A DNA stretch of 64,000 nt from Flavobacterium sp. LMO8 (GCF_009495755.1 NZ_WIBJ01000031.1:201790-265789), one strand, 5' to 3'. Counted from the first letter of the stretch, positions 1-8,876 are shown. Notes: generated by a model not told the origin, from the sequence alone. Translations and numbers: made by a program.

Positions 1-264
1 CAAGCGATGTGTTTCTTTGCAGGTGCTAATTCTATTTTTGCGGGAGATAAATTATTAACGACTCCAAATCCAGATGTTAATGAAGACATGAAAATGTTTG
101 ATTTGTTAGGATTAAATCCTCAAAAGCCATTCATCAAGAAGATGCAACCTGAAACCGTAGAAGCAGAAGATTCGGCTTATCAACCATTAGGTGAAAAACC
201 AAAATGGACGAGACCAGGGCATAAAATTGAAAAAAATATTGAAGCATCAATTACTAAAAAGTAA
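1..264 (+). CDS. bioB: Biotin synthase, C-terminal part (cut by window start)
   Basis: The reading frame is open from the first base, so the start and the radical-SAM core with its CxxxCxxC cluster lie outside the window. What remains is the C-terminal segment of the barrel, with the family hallmark FAGANSIF followed by [10 protein letters not shown]. BioB inserts sulfur into dethiobiotin to make biotin, using a 4Fe-4S and a 2Fe-2S cluster in the cytoplasm. The tail after about residue 45 of the visible part is charged and continues past the usual BioB end, as in other flavobacterial copies. It is followed after 81 bases by rpoN on the same strand. Identity is confident; completeness cannot be judged. 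Confidence 0.93.
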   Translation, partial: QAMCFFAGANSIFAGDKLLTTPNPDVNEDMKMFDLLGLNPQKPFIKKMQPETVEAEDSAYQPLGEKPKWTRPGHKIEKNIEASITKK

Positions 265-345
265 TTTCAATTTATTTAGAACTATTAATGTATTGATTTG
301 TTTTTGAAGTATTAAACAGAATAGTGTCATTATTATTAAGTTGTT

Positions 346-1815
346 ATGTTAAAACACAGTTTACAATTCAAATTATCTCAAAAATTATCGCCTCAACAAA
401 TTCAGTTGATGAAGTTAATTCAATTGCCTACGCAAGCATTTGAGCAACGTCTTCAGGAAGAATTGGTTGAGAATCCTGCTTTGGAAGAAAGCAGCAAAGA
501 AGATAATTACGAAGCAGATGATTACGAAGTAAACACAAACGATGACGATTACGACGATTATGACAACGACCATATCGACGCACAAGATATCAACATCGAT
601 GAATATTTAAGTAACGACGAAACGCCCGATTACAAATATCAAACTAATAATTACAGCGATGACGATGATGACAAATCACTTCCGTTTGCTGCGCCTGTTA
701 GTTTTCATCAAGATTTAATCAATCAGTTAAATACATTTATTTTAAGTGATGACGAACGCGATATTGCCGAATTTTTAGTAGGAAGTATTGACGATATGGG
801 TTACATCAGAAGAACTACACAAGATATTGTAGACGACATGGCTTTTACCCAAGGTATTTATACCGATGAAGCTTCAGTTGAACGTATTTTGCATTTGGTA
901 CAAGAATTAGAACCTGCTGGAGTTGGAGCACGCGATTTACAAGAATGTTTGTTGTTGCAATTAAAACACAAAACACCGTCGGATTCTATCAATTTAGCCA
1001 TTCAAGTTATTGAACAGCAATTTGATGCATTTAGTAAAAAACATTACGATAAATTATTGCAAAAATTTGATGTTTCGCAACAACAATTAAGAAAAGCCAT
1101 TGACGAAATTGAAAAACTAAATCCGAAACCAGGAGGTAGTTTTGACGGCAATCAGAAAATGGTAGAACACATTGTTCCCGATTTTACGATTCGAATTGTT
1201 GATGGCGAATTAGAATTGCTATTAAACGGAAGAAATGCTCCAGAATTACACGTTTCTAAAGATTATCAAGAAATGTTGCAAAGTTACAAAGACACTTCTG
1301 AAAAATCGACTTCTCAGAAAGATGCGGTTCAATTTATCAAACAAAAATTAGATTCGGCAAAATGGTTTATTGATGCGATTAAACAGCGTCAGGAAACCTT
1401 ATATGTGACCATGAATGCGATTATGTTTTATCAGCAAGAATACTTTTTAGAAGGAGAAGAAACTAAACTTCGCCCGATGATTCTGAAAGATATTGCTGAT
1501 ATGGTTGGTTTAGACATTTCAACGGTTTCTCGTGTAGCAAATAGTAAATATGTTGATACTCCTTACGGAACGAAATTAATCAAAGAATTCTTTAGTGAAT
1601 CAATGACGAACGACCAAGGAGAAGAAGTTTCTACTATTGAAATTAAAAATATCTTACAACAAGTAATTTCGGAAGAAGATAAAAGAAAACCGCTACCAGA
1701 CGATCAATTAGCTGAAATTTTAAAAGAAAAAGGTTATCCAATTGCCCGAAGAACAATCGCGAAATATCGCGAACAATTAGATATTCCAGTAGCTCGTTTG
1801 AGAAAGAAAATCTAA
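346..1815 (+). CDS. rpoN: RNA polymerase sigma-54 factor RpoN
   Basis: This 489-residue protein is a full-length sigma-54. Residues 1-45 form the Gln- and Leu-rich region I that contacts AAA+ activators. Residues 50-110 are a strongly acidic region II (Asp/Glu/Asn runs). The core-binding domain follows, then a helix-turn-helix around residues 380-400. The RpoN box that reads the -24 promoter element lies at about 467-476 (ARRTIAKYRE). It directs core RNA polymerase to -24/-12 promoters. No obvious -24/-12 promoter or enhancer-binding activator was recognised in the window, so its targets lie elsewhere. A membrane protein gene follows after 10 bases and is probably cotranscribed. Confidence 0.97.
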   Translation: MLKHSLQFKLSQKLSPQQIQLMKLIQLPTQAFEQRLQEELVENPALEESSKEDNYEADDYEVNTNDDDYDDYDNDHIDAQDINIDEYLSNDETPDYKYQTNNYSDDDDDKSLPFAAPVSFHQDLINQLNTFILSDDERDIAEFLVGSIDDMGYIRRTTQDIVDDMAFTQGIYTDEASVERILHLVQELEPAGVGARDLQECLLLQLKHKTPSDSINLAIQVIEQQFDAFSKKHYDKLLQKFDVSQQQLRKAIDEIEKLNPKPGGSFDGNQKMVEHIVPDFTIRIVDGELELLLNGRNAPELHVSKDYQEMLQSYKDTSEKSTSQKDAVQFIKQKLDSAKWFIDAIKQRQETLYVTMNAIMFYQQEYFLEGEETKLRPMILKDIADMVGLDISTVSRVANSKYVDTPYGTKLIKEFFSESMTNDQGEEVSTIEIKNILQQVISEEDKRKPLPDDQLAEILKEKGYPIARRTIAKYREQLDIPVARLRKKI

Positions 1816-1825
1816 CAGTGTAATT

Positions 1826-2437
1826 ATGGATTTAAAAAAAATATTACCTGTTTTTTCGTATATTTTTCATCCCATATTTGTTTCAATTTATGGTACTTTA
1901 TTTTTCTTTTTAATTGCCAATTCTTTTTACTACAATTCGCAAATCATCGTAACATTAATTCAAGTAACAATCCTTACTTTGTTATTGCCATTATCGATGT
2001 ATTTTTTATTTAGATCGTTAGGTGTAGTTAGCTCGTTTACAGAAGCCAGTATTAGCGAGAGAAAAATGCCTATTGCAGTACAAGCAATTTTGTTGTTTGT
2101 ACTAATAAAATTTAGTGTTTCACAAGATTCTGTTGCTGAATTGTATTTCTTTTTCCTTGGTGGATTTTTAAGCAGTATAATCGTTTTAGCGAGCGTTATA
2201 TTAAAATTCAAGGCAAGTTTGCACATGATAGGAATTAGTGCTTTAACGTGCTTTATTTTTGGTTTAAGCATGTATTACCAATTGCATTTTGTAAACCTTA
2301 TTGCTTTTTGTATTGTTTGCATTGGTTTAGTAGCTTCTTCTCGCTTATACATGAAAGCACATACGTACACCGAACTTATTGCAGGAATTATTATAGGAGC
2401 CGGACCACAAGTGTTTTTGTATCAGTATTGGTTATAA
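1826..2437 (+). CDS. Six-segment membrane protein, PAP2-like C-terminus
   Basis: A 203-residue polytopic inner-membrane protein with about six hydrophobic segments. Near the C-terminus it has SRLYMKAHTYTE, which resembles the SRxxxxxHxxxD motif of PAP2-type lipid phosphatases, with Glu in place of Asp. The other PAP2 motifs (KxxxxxxRP, PSGH) are not seen, so it may be a non-catalytic relative. It starts 10 bases after rpoN and is probably in its operon. Its last 6 bases overlap the stop of the convergent barrel gene. Function is not known; the PAP2 link is inference from one motif. Confidence 0.75.
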   Translation: MDLKKILPVFSYIFHPIFVSIYGTLFFFLIANSFYYNSQIIVTLIQVTILTLLLPLSMYFLFRSLGVVSSFTEASISERKMPIAVQAILLFVLIKFSVSQDSVAELYFFFLGGFLSSIIVLASVILKFKASLHMIGISALTCFIFGLSMYYQLHFVNLIAFCIVCIGLVASSRLYMKAHTYTELIAGIIIGAGPQVFLYQYWL

Positions 2438-3091
2438 GATATAAAACATTAGTCCAACCTTTAAAGATGTAACATTGTTTTCTGAAGCAGTTTTATTTTC
2501 ATCTATAAATGGATTTAAACCATAATGAATGTATGCGTTCCAGGTATTAAACCCAAAAGTTAGATAGGTTGCATATTGAAATTTATTTAAAATAGCATTT
2601 AAATTTTCTTTTCCTGAAACTGTATCACTTTCAAATTTAAAATTTCCATTAATCAAATAACTAGTTACGAAACCACCATAAATTCTCCAAAATTTATGAC
2701 TATTAGGAGTTGCATTTCTCCAACGAATTTCTAAAGGAATATCAACATAGTGCAAATAGATACTACTTTTAACCAATTTAAAATCAGGATCATTGGTAAC
2801 AACAGACAAATCAATTGTTTGCTTTAAATCATTATATGAATAACCTATTCCTGGAGCTATTGCCCAATGGCAATTTTTAGATATTGGAAAATCTCTTAAA
2901 AATCCAGCAGAAATACCAGTAGAAAATGAGTATTGCTTAAAGTTTTCAGGGATTTTTTGTAAGATATTATAAGAAATAGAAACATAGAACTGATCTTCTC
3001 TAAAAAGAGAATCCGCAACAGGTTTTGTCTCAAATTGTGAAAAACCAATTGTTATGTTGAGCAGAAAAAAAAGGGATACAAATAATCGCAT
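2432..3091 (-). CDS. Outer-membrane beta-barrel protein (PorT/porin-like)
   Basis: A 219-residue protein with a clear Sec signal peptide (residues 1-19, ending in GFSQ). It then has alternating polar and aromatic strands such as YVSISYN, WAIAPGIGYSY and IYLHYVDIPLEIRW, ending in a hydrophobic strand (LKVGLMFYIL) typical of small outer-membrane barrels of the PorT/OmpW-like class in Bacteroidetes. It lies downstream of the ExbB-ExbD operon on the same strand but is separated from it by a terminator-like hairpin at 3118-3141. Substrate and role are unknown. PorT itself is a T9SS component, but the match here is only to the general fold. Confidence 0.7.
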   Translation of the reverse strand: MRLFVSLFFLLNITIGFSQFETKPVADSLFREDQFYVSISYNILQKIPENFKQYSFSTGISAGFLRDFPISKNCHWAIAPGIGYSYNDLKQTIDLSVVTNDPDFKLVKSSIYLHYVDIPLEIRWRNATPNSHKFWRIYGGFVTSYLINGNFKFESDTVSGKENLNAILNKFQYATYLTFGFNTWNAYIHYGLNPFIDENKTASENNVTSLKVGLMFYIL

Positions 3092-3117
3092 TATATTTTT
3101 TTATAAAAATAATAAAA

Positions 3118-3141
3118 AAAGGCACGCAATAGCGTACCTTT
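3118..3141 (-). terminator. Terminator after the exbD operon
   Basis: Ten-base arms 3118-3127 and 3132-3141 pair with one mismatch around a 4-base loop. On the minus strand the stem is followed by a run of T. It sits 20 bases past the second exbD stop. Confidence 0.7.
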
Positions 3142-3161
3142 TAATTTATAAGATAAAAATA

Positions 3162-3635
3162 CTATTCAACAGGATTTCCCTGTGTTGTTGTATAATTTAC
3201 TTTTAATTGATCTATTTTACGTAATTCTAATTTAATAGCACTTACTAAACCCATTTTCACTTGTTTATCAATTTTCAATGAAGTAGTAAGGTATTTTTCA
3301 TCTTCAGAGTTACGTTGTGCTCTTTCTGAAATAATAAAGTTTCTGATATCGGCTGGTGAAGCCATTTTATCAGCTAATTGAATACGATCTGAAGACCCAA
3401 GAGAGGCACGATATCTCGAACTTGGTTTTCCAGCATAAACATACATTACATATTGCTTTTTGTGCAATTTAGCGGTTTGATTCGCTTTTGGTAATGTATT
3501 TTCAATTTTTAAGTCACTATCTTTCATAGTAGTAGCCGTCATGAAGAAGAACAAAAGCATAAATACAATATCTGGCAAAGATGCAGTTGAAATAGCAGGT
3601 AAATCTCCCGATTTTTTCTTTTTAAATTTAGACAT
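3162..3635 (-). CDS. ExbD/TolR family proton-channel subunit (second copy)
   Basis: This 157-residue ExbD-like protein has a basic cytoplasmic N-terminus (KFKKKKSG), one membrane helix starting at SLPDIVFMLLFFFM with the essential proton-carrying Asp at residue 22, and a periplasmic domain. ExbD works with ExbB to harness proton motive force for TonB-dependent uptake. It is the last gene of a four-gene minus-strand operon, 21 bases after the longer exbD. Paired exbD genes of unequal length are the usual arrangement in Flavobacteria; the two probably form a heteromer or serve different TonB-type partners. No TonB gene is adjacent. Confidence 0.9.
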   Translation of the reverse strand: MSKFKKKKSGDLPAISTASLPDIVFMLLFFFMTATTMKDSDLKIENTLPKANQTAKLHKKQYVMYVYAGKPSSRYRASLGSSDRIQLADKMASPADIRNFIISERAQRNSEDEKYLTTSLKIDKQVKMGLVSAIKLELRKIDQLKVNYTTTQGNPVE

Positions 3636-3656
3636 ACTTACTTAATATTATATTAA

Positions 3657-4271
3657 TTATTTTTTTGGCTCAGCTTCAGAAAGTCTCATAGGAAACATTT
3701 CTTGAATCTTTTTTACTTTTGGTTCTAAATCCTCTACTAAACCTTCGGTTGCTTTAGAAGCTGGATCACTATAAATGTATTCCATTTCTGTAAAAGTCAT
3801 ACCGTAACGTTTCTTACATTCTCTATTTCTTAAGAAATTATAAGCTGCAACTAATTCATTTTGAACAGCAATATAAGTTTCATAAGATGTTTGCCCGTCA
3901 TTATTTAATGAAATAACCGCATCAACAGGACTGTCTGAAGAATTTGGATCTTTTTTTCCATTACAATAAGCACATATATTTTTACCATTGTTTTCAAGAA
4001 AATCTATAGCAGTTTGTCTCAGGTCTTTAATTTCAACTAATTTCTCTTCAACAAGAAGTTGGTTGTCTTTATTAACTAAAACTGTTAAAATATTTCTATC
4101 ATTAATAGGTGGAACTGGTGGGTTCTCTTCATAACGAGGCAAGAGTCTGTTAATCCCTTGGTCAACTCCAATAGTGGTAGTTACCAAGAAGAAAATCAGT
4201 AGTAAGAAAGCGATATCTGCCATTGATCCGGCATTTACTTCAGGTGGTAAACCTCTTCCTTTTCTAGCCAT
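3657..4271 (-). CDS. ExbD/TolR family proton-channel subunit (long copy)
   Basis: A 204-residue ExbD with N-terminal MARKGRGLPPEVNAGSMAD, a membrane helix with the conserved Asp at residue 19, and an unusually long periplasmic domain. That domain contains a CAYC pair and a later Cys (RNRECKKRYG), so a disulfide is possible. The long insertion containing the cysteines is not present in classical E. coli ExbD (about 140 residues). It starts 2 bases after the upstream membrane protein gene ends, which implies tight coupling. The role is proton-driven energy transfer to the outer membrane together with the ExbB at 4720-5532. Confidence 0.9.
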   Translation of the reverse strand: MARKGRGLPPEVNAGSMADIAFLLLIFFLVTTTIGVDQGINRLLPRYEENPPVPPINDRNILTVLVNKDNQLLVEEKLVEIKDLRQTAIDFLENNGKNICAYCNGKKDPNSSDSPVDAVISLNNDGQTSYETYIAVQNELVAAYNFLRNRECKKRYGMTFTEMEYIYSDPASKATEGLVEDLEPKVKKIQEMFPMRLSEAEPKK

Positions 4272-4273
4272 AA

Positions 4274-4699
4274 TTATTTTTTAATTTTGTTAAATCCTGT
4301 CCAAAACATAGTACCAATTGCTACAAGAGCTAATAAATAAAATGTATTTAAACCAGTACTAACCCATTTAGATGTGCTTTCTGAAGCAATAATTTCATTT
4401 GAAGCTGATTTAATTTCTGTACCATCGGCTAAAATAAATGAAACTAATACTACTCCGAAGAATACACCTATATAAATAAGTGTTTTCTTTAAATTCTCTT
4501 TATTTGAGAATAAATTCTTAAATACATAAATTAAAACTACTACTACGCAAGCAAGTAGAATTACATAAGATAAATATATAAGAGGAGAAATCCAACTATT
4601 GTCTTCGCTATCGCTTGTAGCCATTAAGCCTCCTAAGGCAACTAAACTTAATATTGAAATTACAATAGCTGCTATTTTTGTTACTTTGTGTAAATTCAT
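4274..4699 (-). CDS. Four-helix membrane protein inside the exb operon
   Basis: A 141-residue protein with four predicted membrane helices and short loops (for example ISPLIYLSYVILLACVVVVL and TLIYIGVFFGVVLVSFILA). No recognisable catalytic motif. It sits between exbB (20 bases upstream) and the long exbD (2 bases downstream), so it is very likely cotranscribed and may associate with the ExbBD channel. I do not recognise a named family. The genomic position is the only clue to function. Confidence 0.75.
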   Translation of the reverse strand: MNLHKVTKIAAIVISILSLVALGGLMATSDSEDNSWISPLIYLSYVILLACVVVVLIYVFKNLFSNKENLKKTLIYIGVFFGVVLVSFILADGTEIKSASNEIIASESTSKWVSTGLNTFYLLALVAIGTMFWTGFNKIKK

Positions 4700-4719
4700 A
4701 ACAGTTATATATTTATTAA

Positions 4720-5532
4720 TTATTTTTTGCTGTAATCAGATAACATATCTACTAAAGAGATAGATGCATCTTCCATATCGTTAACGATAGAATCGATTTT
4801 AGCTGTAATATAGTTATAGAAAACCTGTAAAATAATAGCAACGATAAGACCGAATACTGTTGTTAATAAGGCTACTTTAATACCTCCAGCAACTAATGAT
4901 GGCTCCATAGATCCAGCAGACTGAATTTGGTCAAACGCTTCAATCATCCCGATAACAGTTCCCATGAACCCTAACATCGGTGCTAAAGCGATAAATAATG
5001 AAATCCAAGAAACGTTTTTCTCTAATTGACCCATTTGAACACCACCGTAAGCTACGATTGATTTTTCAGCTGAATCTAAACCATGAGAATAACGATCTAA
5101 ACCTTGGTAGAAAATTGACGCTACAGGTCCAGCTGTGTTTCTAGCTACTTCTTTAGCAGCATTAACTCCACCTGAATTTAAAGCGATTTCTACTTCACTA
5201 ATTAATTTTTTAGAATTTGTAGAAGATAAGTTTAAATAGATGATTCTTTCAATTGCAATTGCTAAACCTAAAATTAAACAGATTAATACAATTCCCATGA
5301 AAGCAGGACCACCTTCAATAAAACGTTTTTTCATTCCTTGTGTAAAAGTAACTTCTTCAGCTACAGCTTCGTCAGTTGTTGTTGCTGCTGCCTCATCAGT
5401 TGTTGCTTCTGTTGCAGTTGTATCAGCTACTTGTTCTGTAGCAGGAGCTGCTGCTTGAGTTGAATCTTGAGCTTGAACATTTCCAAAAGTCATAAGCCCC
5501 GTGATTGCTAAAATAGAAAATAATCTTTTCAT
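4720..5532 (-). CDS. exbB: ExbB/MotA/TolQ-type proton channel
   Basis: A 270-residue member of the MotA/TolQ/ExbB family. Residues 1-21 look like a signal peptide (ending NVQAQ), followed by an Ala/Thr/Glu-rich acidic spacer to about residue 62. A first membrane helix follows at about 75-95 and the conserved channel core with two helices in the last third (SLFIALAPMLGFMGTVIGMI and VALLTTVFGLIVAIILQVF). The N-terminal extension is longer than in E. coli ExbB and puts an acidic segment in the periplasm. It is the first gene of the exbB-TM-exbD-exbD operon. Upstream, a near-consensus -7 box (TATCTTTA, minus strand) lies just before the gene. Confidence 0.92.
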   Translation of the reverse strand: MKRLFSILAITGLMTFGNVQAQDSTQAAAPATEQVADTTATEATTDEAAATTTDEAVAEEVTFTQGMKKRFIEGGPAFMGIVLICLILGLAIAIERIIYLNLSSTNSKKLISEVEIALNSGGVNAAKEVARNTAGPVASIFYQGLDRYSHGLDSAEKSIVAYGGVQMGQLEKNVSWISLFIALAPMLGFMGTVIGMIEAFDQIQSAGSMEPSLVAGGIKVALLTTVFGLIVAIILQVFYNYITAKIDSIVNDMEDASISLVDMLSDYSKK

Positions 5533-5615
5533 CGCTTTTGTTCTTAAATTTAATTAGTTAATTGGGTTTAAAGATATAAAAATATTTATAAAATTTTAAA
5601 ATTAATATCATTCTG

Positions 5616-5703
5616 CAGAGAGGAAGGGATTCGAACCCTCGATACCCTTGTGGAGTATACACACTTTCCAGGCGTGCGCCTTCGACCACTCGGCCACCTC
5701 TCT
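5616..5703 (-). tRNA. tRNA-Ser (anticodon GGA)
   Basis: An 88-base gene on the minus strand. The 7-base acceptor stem pairs 5697-5703 with 5617-5623, and 5616 supplies the discriminator G. The D-arm begins TGGCCGAGTGG, the anticodon loop is CTGGAAA giving GGA (reads UCC/UCU serine codons), a long class II variable arm follows, and the T-arm has GGTTCGAATCC. The long variable arm and the G discriminator fit tRNA-Ser. The mature CCA is not encoded. It stands alone between exbB and the asparaginase gene. Confidence 0.97.
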
Positions 5704-5778
5704 ATTGAAACAATACTCGATTTTAAGGGTGCTAAATAACGCAAAAAAACTCATGTATAAAAATTTTAAACGTTATTT

Positions 5779-6810
5779 TTATAACATTTCTCCTCGGATT
5801 CCCGTTTCAAATATGGTCTTAAAAACATTATTTGATACTTTTTGACCTAAGAGATACATCAATTTAGTGATAGCAGCCTCAGTAGTAATGTCTTTACCTG
5901 AAATTACTCCTATATTTTTTAATTGTGTACTGGTTTCGTAATTTCCCATCGAAACACTTCCTCCACTACATTGTGTAACGTTAATAACATGTATATTATT
6001 ATGAATTGCATGCTCTAATGTTTGCACAAACCATTCTTCTGTGGGTGCATTTCCTGAACCATACGTTTCTAAAACAATTCCTTTTAAATTAGGAATGGCA
6101 AAAAAAGCATTTAAAACATGTTGATTAATACCTGGGAAAATCTTTAAAATAGCCACATTGTCATCAAAATCGGTATGTACTTTTAGCTTTGTAGTTGGCT
6201 TTTGTCTTAAAATAACATCATTATTTACCTTTAAATGCACTCCTGATTCCGCCAATTCAGGAAAATTTGGTGATGTAAAAGCATTAAAATGTTCGGCGCT
6301 GATTTTTGTGGTACGATTTCCGCGATATAATTTATATTCGAAATACAAACATACTTCTTGAATTACCGGTTTTTTATTTTCTTGAAGTGTAGCTACTTGA
6401 ATAGCTGTGATTAAATTTTCTTTAGCATCCGTACGTAAATCCCCAATTGGCAATTGCGAACCTGTAAAAATAACTGGTTTTGTTAAGTCTTCTAACATAA
6501 AACTCAATGCTGAAGCACTATACGACATCGTATCCGAACCATGTAAAACTACAAATCCATCAAATTTTGAATAATTTTCCTCGATAATTTTGGCCATTTT
6601 TTGCCAATTGGAAATATTCATATTTGAAGAATCGATAGGCACATCAAACGAAATGGTTTCAATTTGACAATCTAATAAATGTAATTCGGGAATTCGGCTT
6701 AACAACTCATTAAAATCAAAAGCTTTCAAGGCTCCTGTTTCAAAATCTTTTACCATTCCGATGGTACCACCGGTGTAAATTAAAAGTATTTTTGGTTTAT
6801 GAGATGTCAT
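5779..6810 (-). CDS. ansA: L-asparaginase, cytoplasmic type I
   Basis: A 343-residue asparaginase that converts asparagine to aspartate and ammonia. The two catalytic threonine motifs are present: TGGTIG at residues 13-18 and HGSDT at 90-94. A later conserved segment (ETYGSGNAP, about 250) belongs to the C-terminal domain. There is no signal peptide, so it is the cytoplasmic type I form. Its start overlaps the end of the upstream acyltransferase gene by 14 bases, indicating an operon. Length is normal for the family. Confidence 0.94.
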   Translation of the reverse strand: MTSHKPKILLIYTGGTIGMVKDFETGALKAFDFNELLSRIPELHLLDCQIETISFDVPIDSSNMNISNWQKMAKIIEENYSKFDGFVVLHGSDTMSYSASALSFMLEDLTKPVIFTGSQLPIGDLRTDAKENLITAIQVATLQENKKPVIQEVCLYFEYKLYRGNRTTKISAEHFNAFTSPNFPELAESGVHLKVNNDVILRQKPTTKLKVHTDFDDNVAILKIFPGINQHVLNAFFAIPNLKGIVLETYGSGNAPTEEWFVQTLEHAIHNNIHVINVTQCSGGSVSMGNYETSTQLKNIGVISGKDITTEAAITKLMYLLGQKVSNNVFKTIFETGIRGEML

Positions 6811-7936
6811 TAGTATATTTCAATTTATTCACAACCGGATTAGCGTACATTGCCAAGAAACCTTCTCTCATGGTTTCATTATCGGCATCAATTCGCATTT
6901 CTAATCTTCTTTCAAACAATTGACGTTCTTTTTCGTTGTACAAATGCTCAAATCGAGTTGTTTTGTATAAAATATCGTAAGCAATAAAATTCGTTGGCCA
7001 CAATTTATAAGTCTGAAGAATTGAATCATCAATTACTTGAGCCAAAGCTTGAATTTGCTTGTTGTTGTTATCGGTTTCCGCTTTAATTTTTTCATATTCC
7101 TTTTCTAAAACGTCGCCCACATGAATGTGAATGCGTTTCTTTTGCCCGATGATTCCACTTAATAGTGTTATAAAATCTTCGTTTTTCTCCTTAATATATA
7201 CTTCGTCTTTTGAAAGCGCTATTAATTGAGGCATTTTCAAAGCATCAGTTGGATCATATTCGTACGAAATAGAAACTGGAACAATTTTTAATTTCTTAAA
7301 GAAGTCCATTCCTTTTTCCTCGTCGTTTGCCATTCCTACCATTTTCAACACACCTTGATGCGTGGCATCGTTACCGTCTTTGGTTCTTCCTTCGCGTTGG
7401 GCAATCCAAACCGAACGATTTTCTTTTGACAATAAATGACACATGTATTCTGACATCAATTTTGAACTTTGTAATAATTCTCTAGGCGATAATCCTCTTT
7501 GAACTAAAAAATTTCTGTTCAATTTCGATAATTTCAAAAGGAAATCTTTTTGTACCAAATTATCTCCAATAGCCGAAGCCGTCATCACTAATCCATGATC
7601 AATTAATGAAACATTCAACAAAGAAGTATCCAAAATAATATCACGGTGATTGGAAATAAACAAATACGAAGTATTAGGTTCTAATTTCTCAAAACCCGAA
7701 GTGGTAAGTCCTTCCGAACTTCTCTCTAAAACTCTTTGAATGGATTGATACACAAAATTAACTTGAAAATCGCGAATAGAATGCGTTCTACTCAATTGCA
7801 ATTTCCATTCTTCTTCCTCCATTTCTGGAAAAGTAAAATCCATCATGGCCTTCATCATAGGGTGATGCAACAAAGACTTTATGGCTTCGTTAACTTCTGA
7901 ATCATAATACGGGCGAATAGAATCGAATTTTGACAT
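6797..7936 (-). CDS. Glycerol-phosphate/1-acyl-glycerol-phosphate type acyltransferase
   Basis: A 379-residue protein of the PlsB/PlsC acyltransferase superfamily. The acceptor-binding block is SNHRDIILD around residues 95-103, and a second block is QREGRTKDG near 185. In classical members the catalytic motif is HxxxxD; here His97 is followed by Asp at +2 (HRD) and +6, so the spacing is not canonical. It presumably transfers an acyl chain to a phospholipid precursor at the inner membrane. The asparaginase gene follows with a 14-base overlap. The substrate is not known. Confidence 0.85.
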   Translation of the reverse strand: MSKFDSIRPYYDSEVNEAIKSLLHHPMMKAMMDFTFPEMEEEEWKLQLSRTHSIRDFQVNFVYQSIQRVLERSSEGLTTSGFEKLEPNTSYLFISNHRDIILDTSLLNVSLIDHGLVMTASAIGDNLVQKDFLLKLSKLNRNFLVQRGLSPRELLQSSKLMSEYMCHLLSKENRSVWIAQREGRTKDGNDATHQGVLKMVGMANDEEKGMDFFKKLKIVPVSISYEYDPTDALKMPQLIALSKDEVYIKEKNEDFITLLSGIIGQKKRIHIHVGDVLEKEYEKIKAETDNNNKQIQALAQVIDDSILQTYKLWPTNFIAYDILYKTTRFEHLYNEKERQLFERRLEMRIDADNETMREGFLAMYANPVVNKLKYTNDIS

Positions 7937-7998
7937 AGTTTTTTTGAAATCAATTCACAAAAGAACAAAAATTTTATGAATTGGTGTTTGATTTTAGA

Positions 7999-8772
7999 TT
8001 AAATTCCGAAAATTTGTTTTGAATTTTCTGTTGTAATTTTTGCAATTTCTTCTACAGACAACTGATAAATTTCAGCTAACTTTTGTGCAACTAATAAGGT
8101 ATAACTGCTTTCGTTTCGTTTTCCTCTGTATGGAACTGGCGCTAAATAAGGCGAATCTGTTTCTAAGACAATCTGTTTCAAATCGATTTCATTTAAAAAT
8201 TGGTCAATTTTTCCGTTTTTGAAAGTAGCAACACCTCCAATTCCAAGTTTCATTCCTAACGAAATTGCTCTTTGGGCTTGACCCAAATCACCCGTAAAAC
8301 AATGAAAAATTCCGAATAAATCAGGGGCTTTTTCGCTTTCCAAAACCTCAAAAACTTCATCAAAAGCATCACGACAGTGAATATTGATTCCTAATTTATA
8401 TTTTTTTGCTAATTGGATTTGGTGTTTGAAAGCATGTTGTTGTTCCTTCAAAAACGTTTTATCCCAAAACAAGTCGATTCCGATTTCTCCAACGGCATAA
8501 AATTTTCTCGAAGCCAATTCTTTTTCCACATGCGCTAATTCTTCCAAATAGTTTTCCTTCACATACGTTGGATGCAATCCCATCATTAAAAACACGTTTT
8601 CGGGATATTGCTTTTCTAATTCGTACATTTTAGCTGTATAATTAGAATCGATAGCAGGAACAAAAAAACGAGAAACGCCAGCGTTGATGGCTCTTTTCAT
8701 CATTTCGTTGCGATCTTGATCGAATTCTTCTGAATATAAGTGAGTATGTGTATCGGTAAGGATTAATTGCAT
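7999..8772 (-). CDS. TatD family metal-dependent hydrolase
   Basis: A 257-residue TIM-barrel hydrolase with the TatD metal site: TDTHTHL near the N-terminus, GEIGIDLFW, INIHCRDAF, GIFHCFTG and the final LETDSPYLAPVPYRG. TatD proteins are Mg-dependent 3'-5' DNA/RNA exonucleases or D-aminoacyl-tRNA deacylase-like enzymes. I chose the ATG at 8772 rather than a TTG two codons earlier. A TAACTTTG promoter box lies 39 bases upstream of that ATG. The acyltransferase gene lies upstream in reading order of the next unit with a 62-base gap. Confidence 0.93.
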   Translation of the reverse strand: MQLILTDTHTHLYSEEFDQDRNEMMKRAINAGVSRFFVPAIDSNYTAKMYELEKQYPENVFLMMGLHPTYVKENYLEELAHVEKELASRKFYAVGEIGIDLFWDKTFLKEQQHAFKHQIQLAKKYKLGINIHCRDAFDEVFEVLESEKAPDLFGIFHCFTGDLGQAQRAISLGMKLGIGGVATFKNGKIDQFLNEIDLKQIVLETDSPYLAPVPYRGKRNESSYTLLVAQKLAEIYQLSVEEIAKITTENSKQIFGI

Positions 8773-8810
8773 GTTCAATGTTGCGAGTTTTAAAGTTTCG
8801 AATTGTGGTG

Positions 8811-8818
8811 CAAAGTTA
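8811..8818 (-). promoter_or_regulatory. -7 promoter box of tatD
   Basis: TAACTTTG on the minus strand matches the Bacteroidetes TAnnTTTG element and lies 39 bases from the ATG. Confidence 0.6.
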
Positions 8819-8864
8819 TATTCTGAAATCTAAAATTGTTAATCATAAATCATAAATTTTAGTT

Positions 8865-8872
8865 TATTTTTG
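8865..8872 (+). promoter_or_regulatory. -7 promoter box touching the start of the retropepsin-like gene
   Basis: TATTTTTG matches TAnnTTTG and ends only 4 bases before the ATG at 8877. Transcription would begin at or very near the start codon, giving a leaderless or almost leaderless mRNA. Confidence 0.55.
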
Positions 8873-8876
8873 ATTC

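Noticed and set aside
5240-5458. Plus-strand Ala/Val/Ser-rich open frame opposite exbB
   Set aside because: It is the mirror of the Ala/Thr/Glu-rich spacer in ExbB; low complexity, no promoter or separate start.
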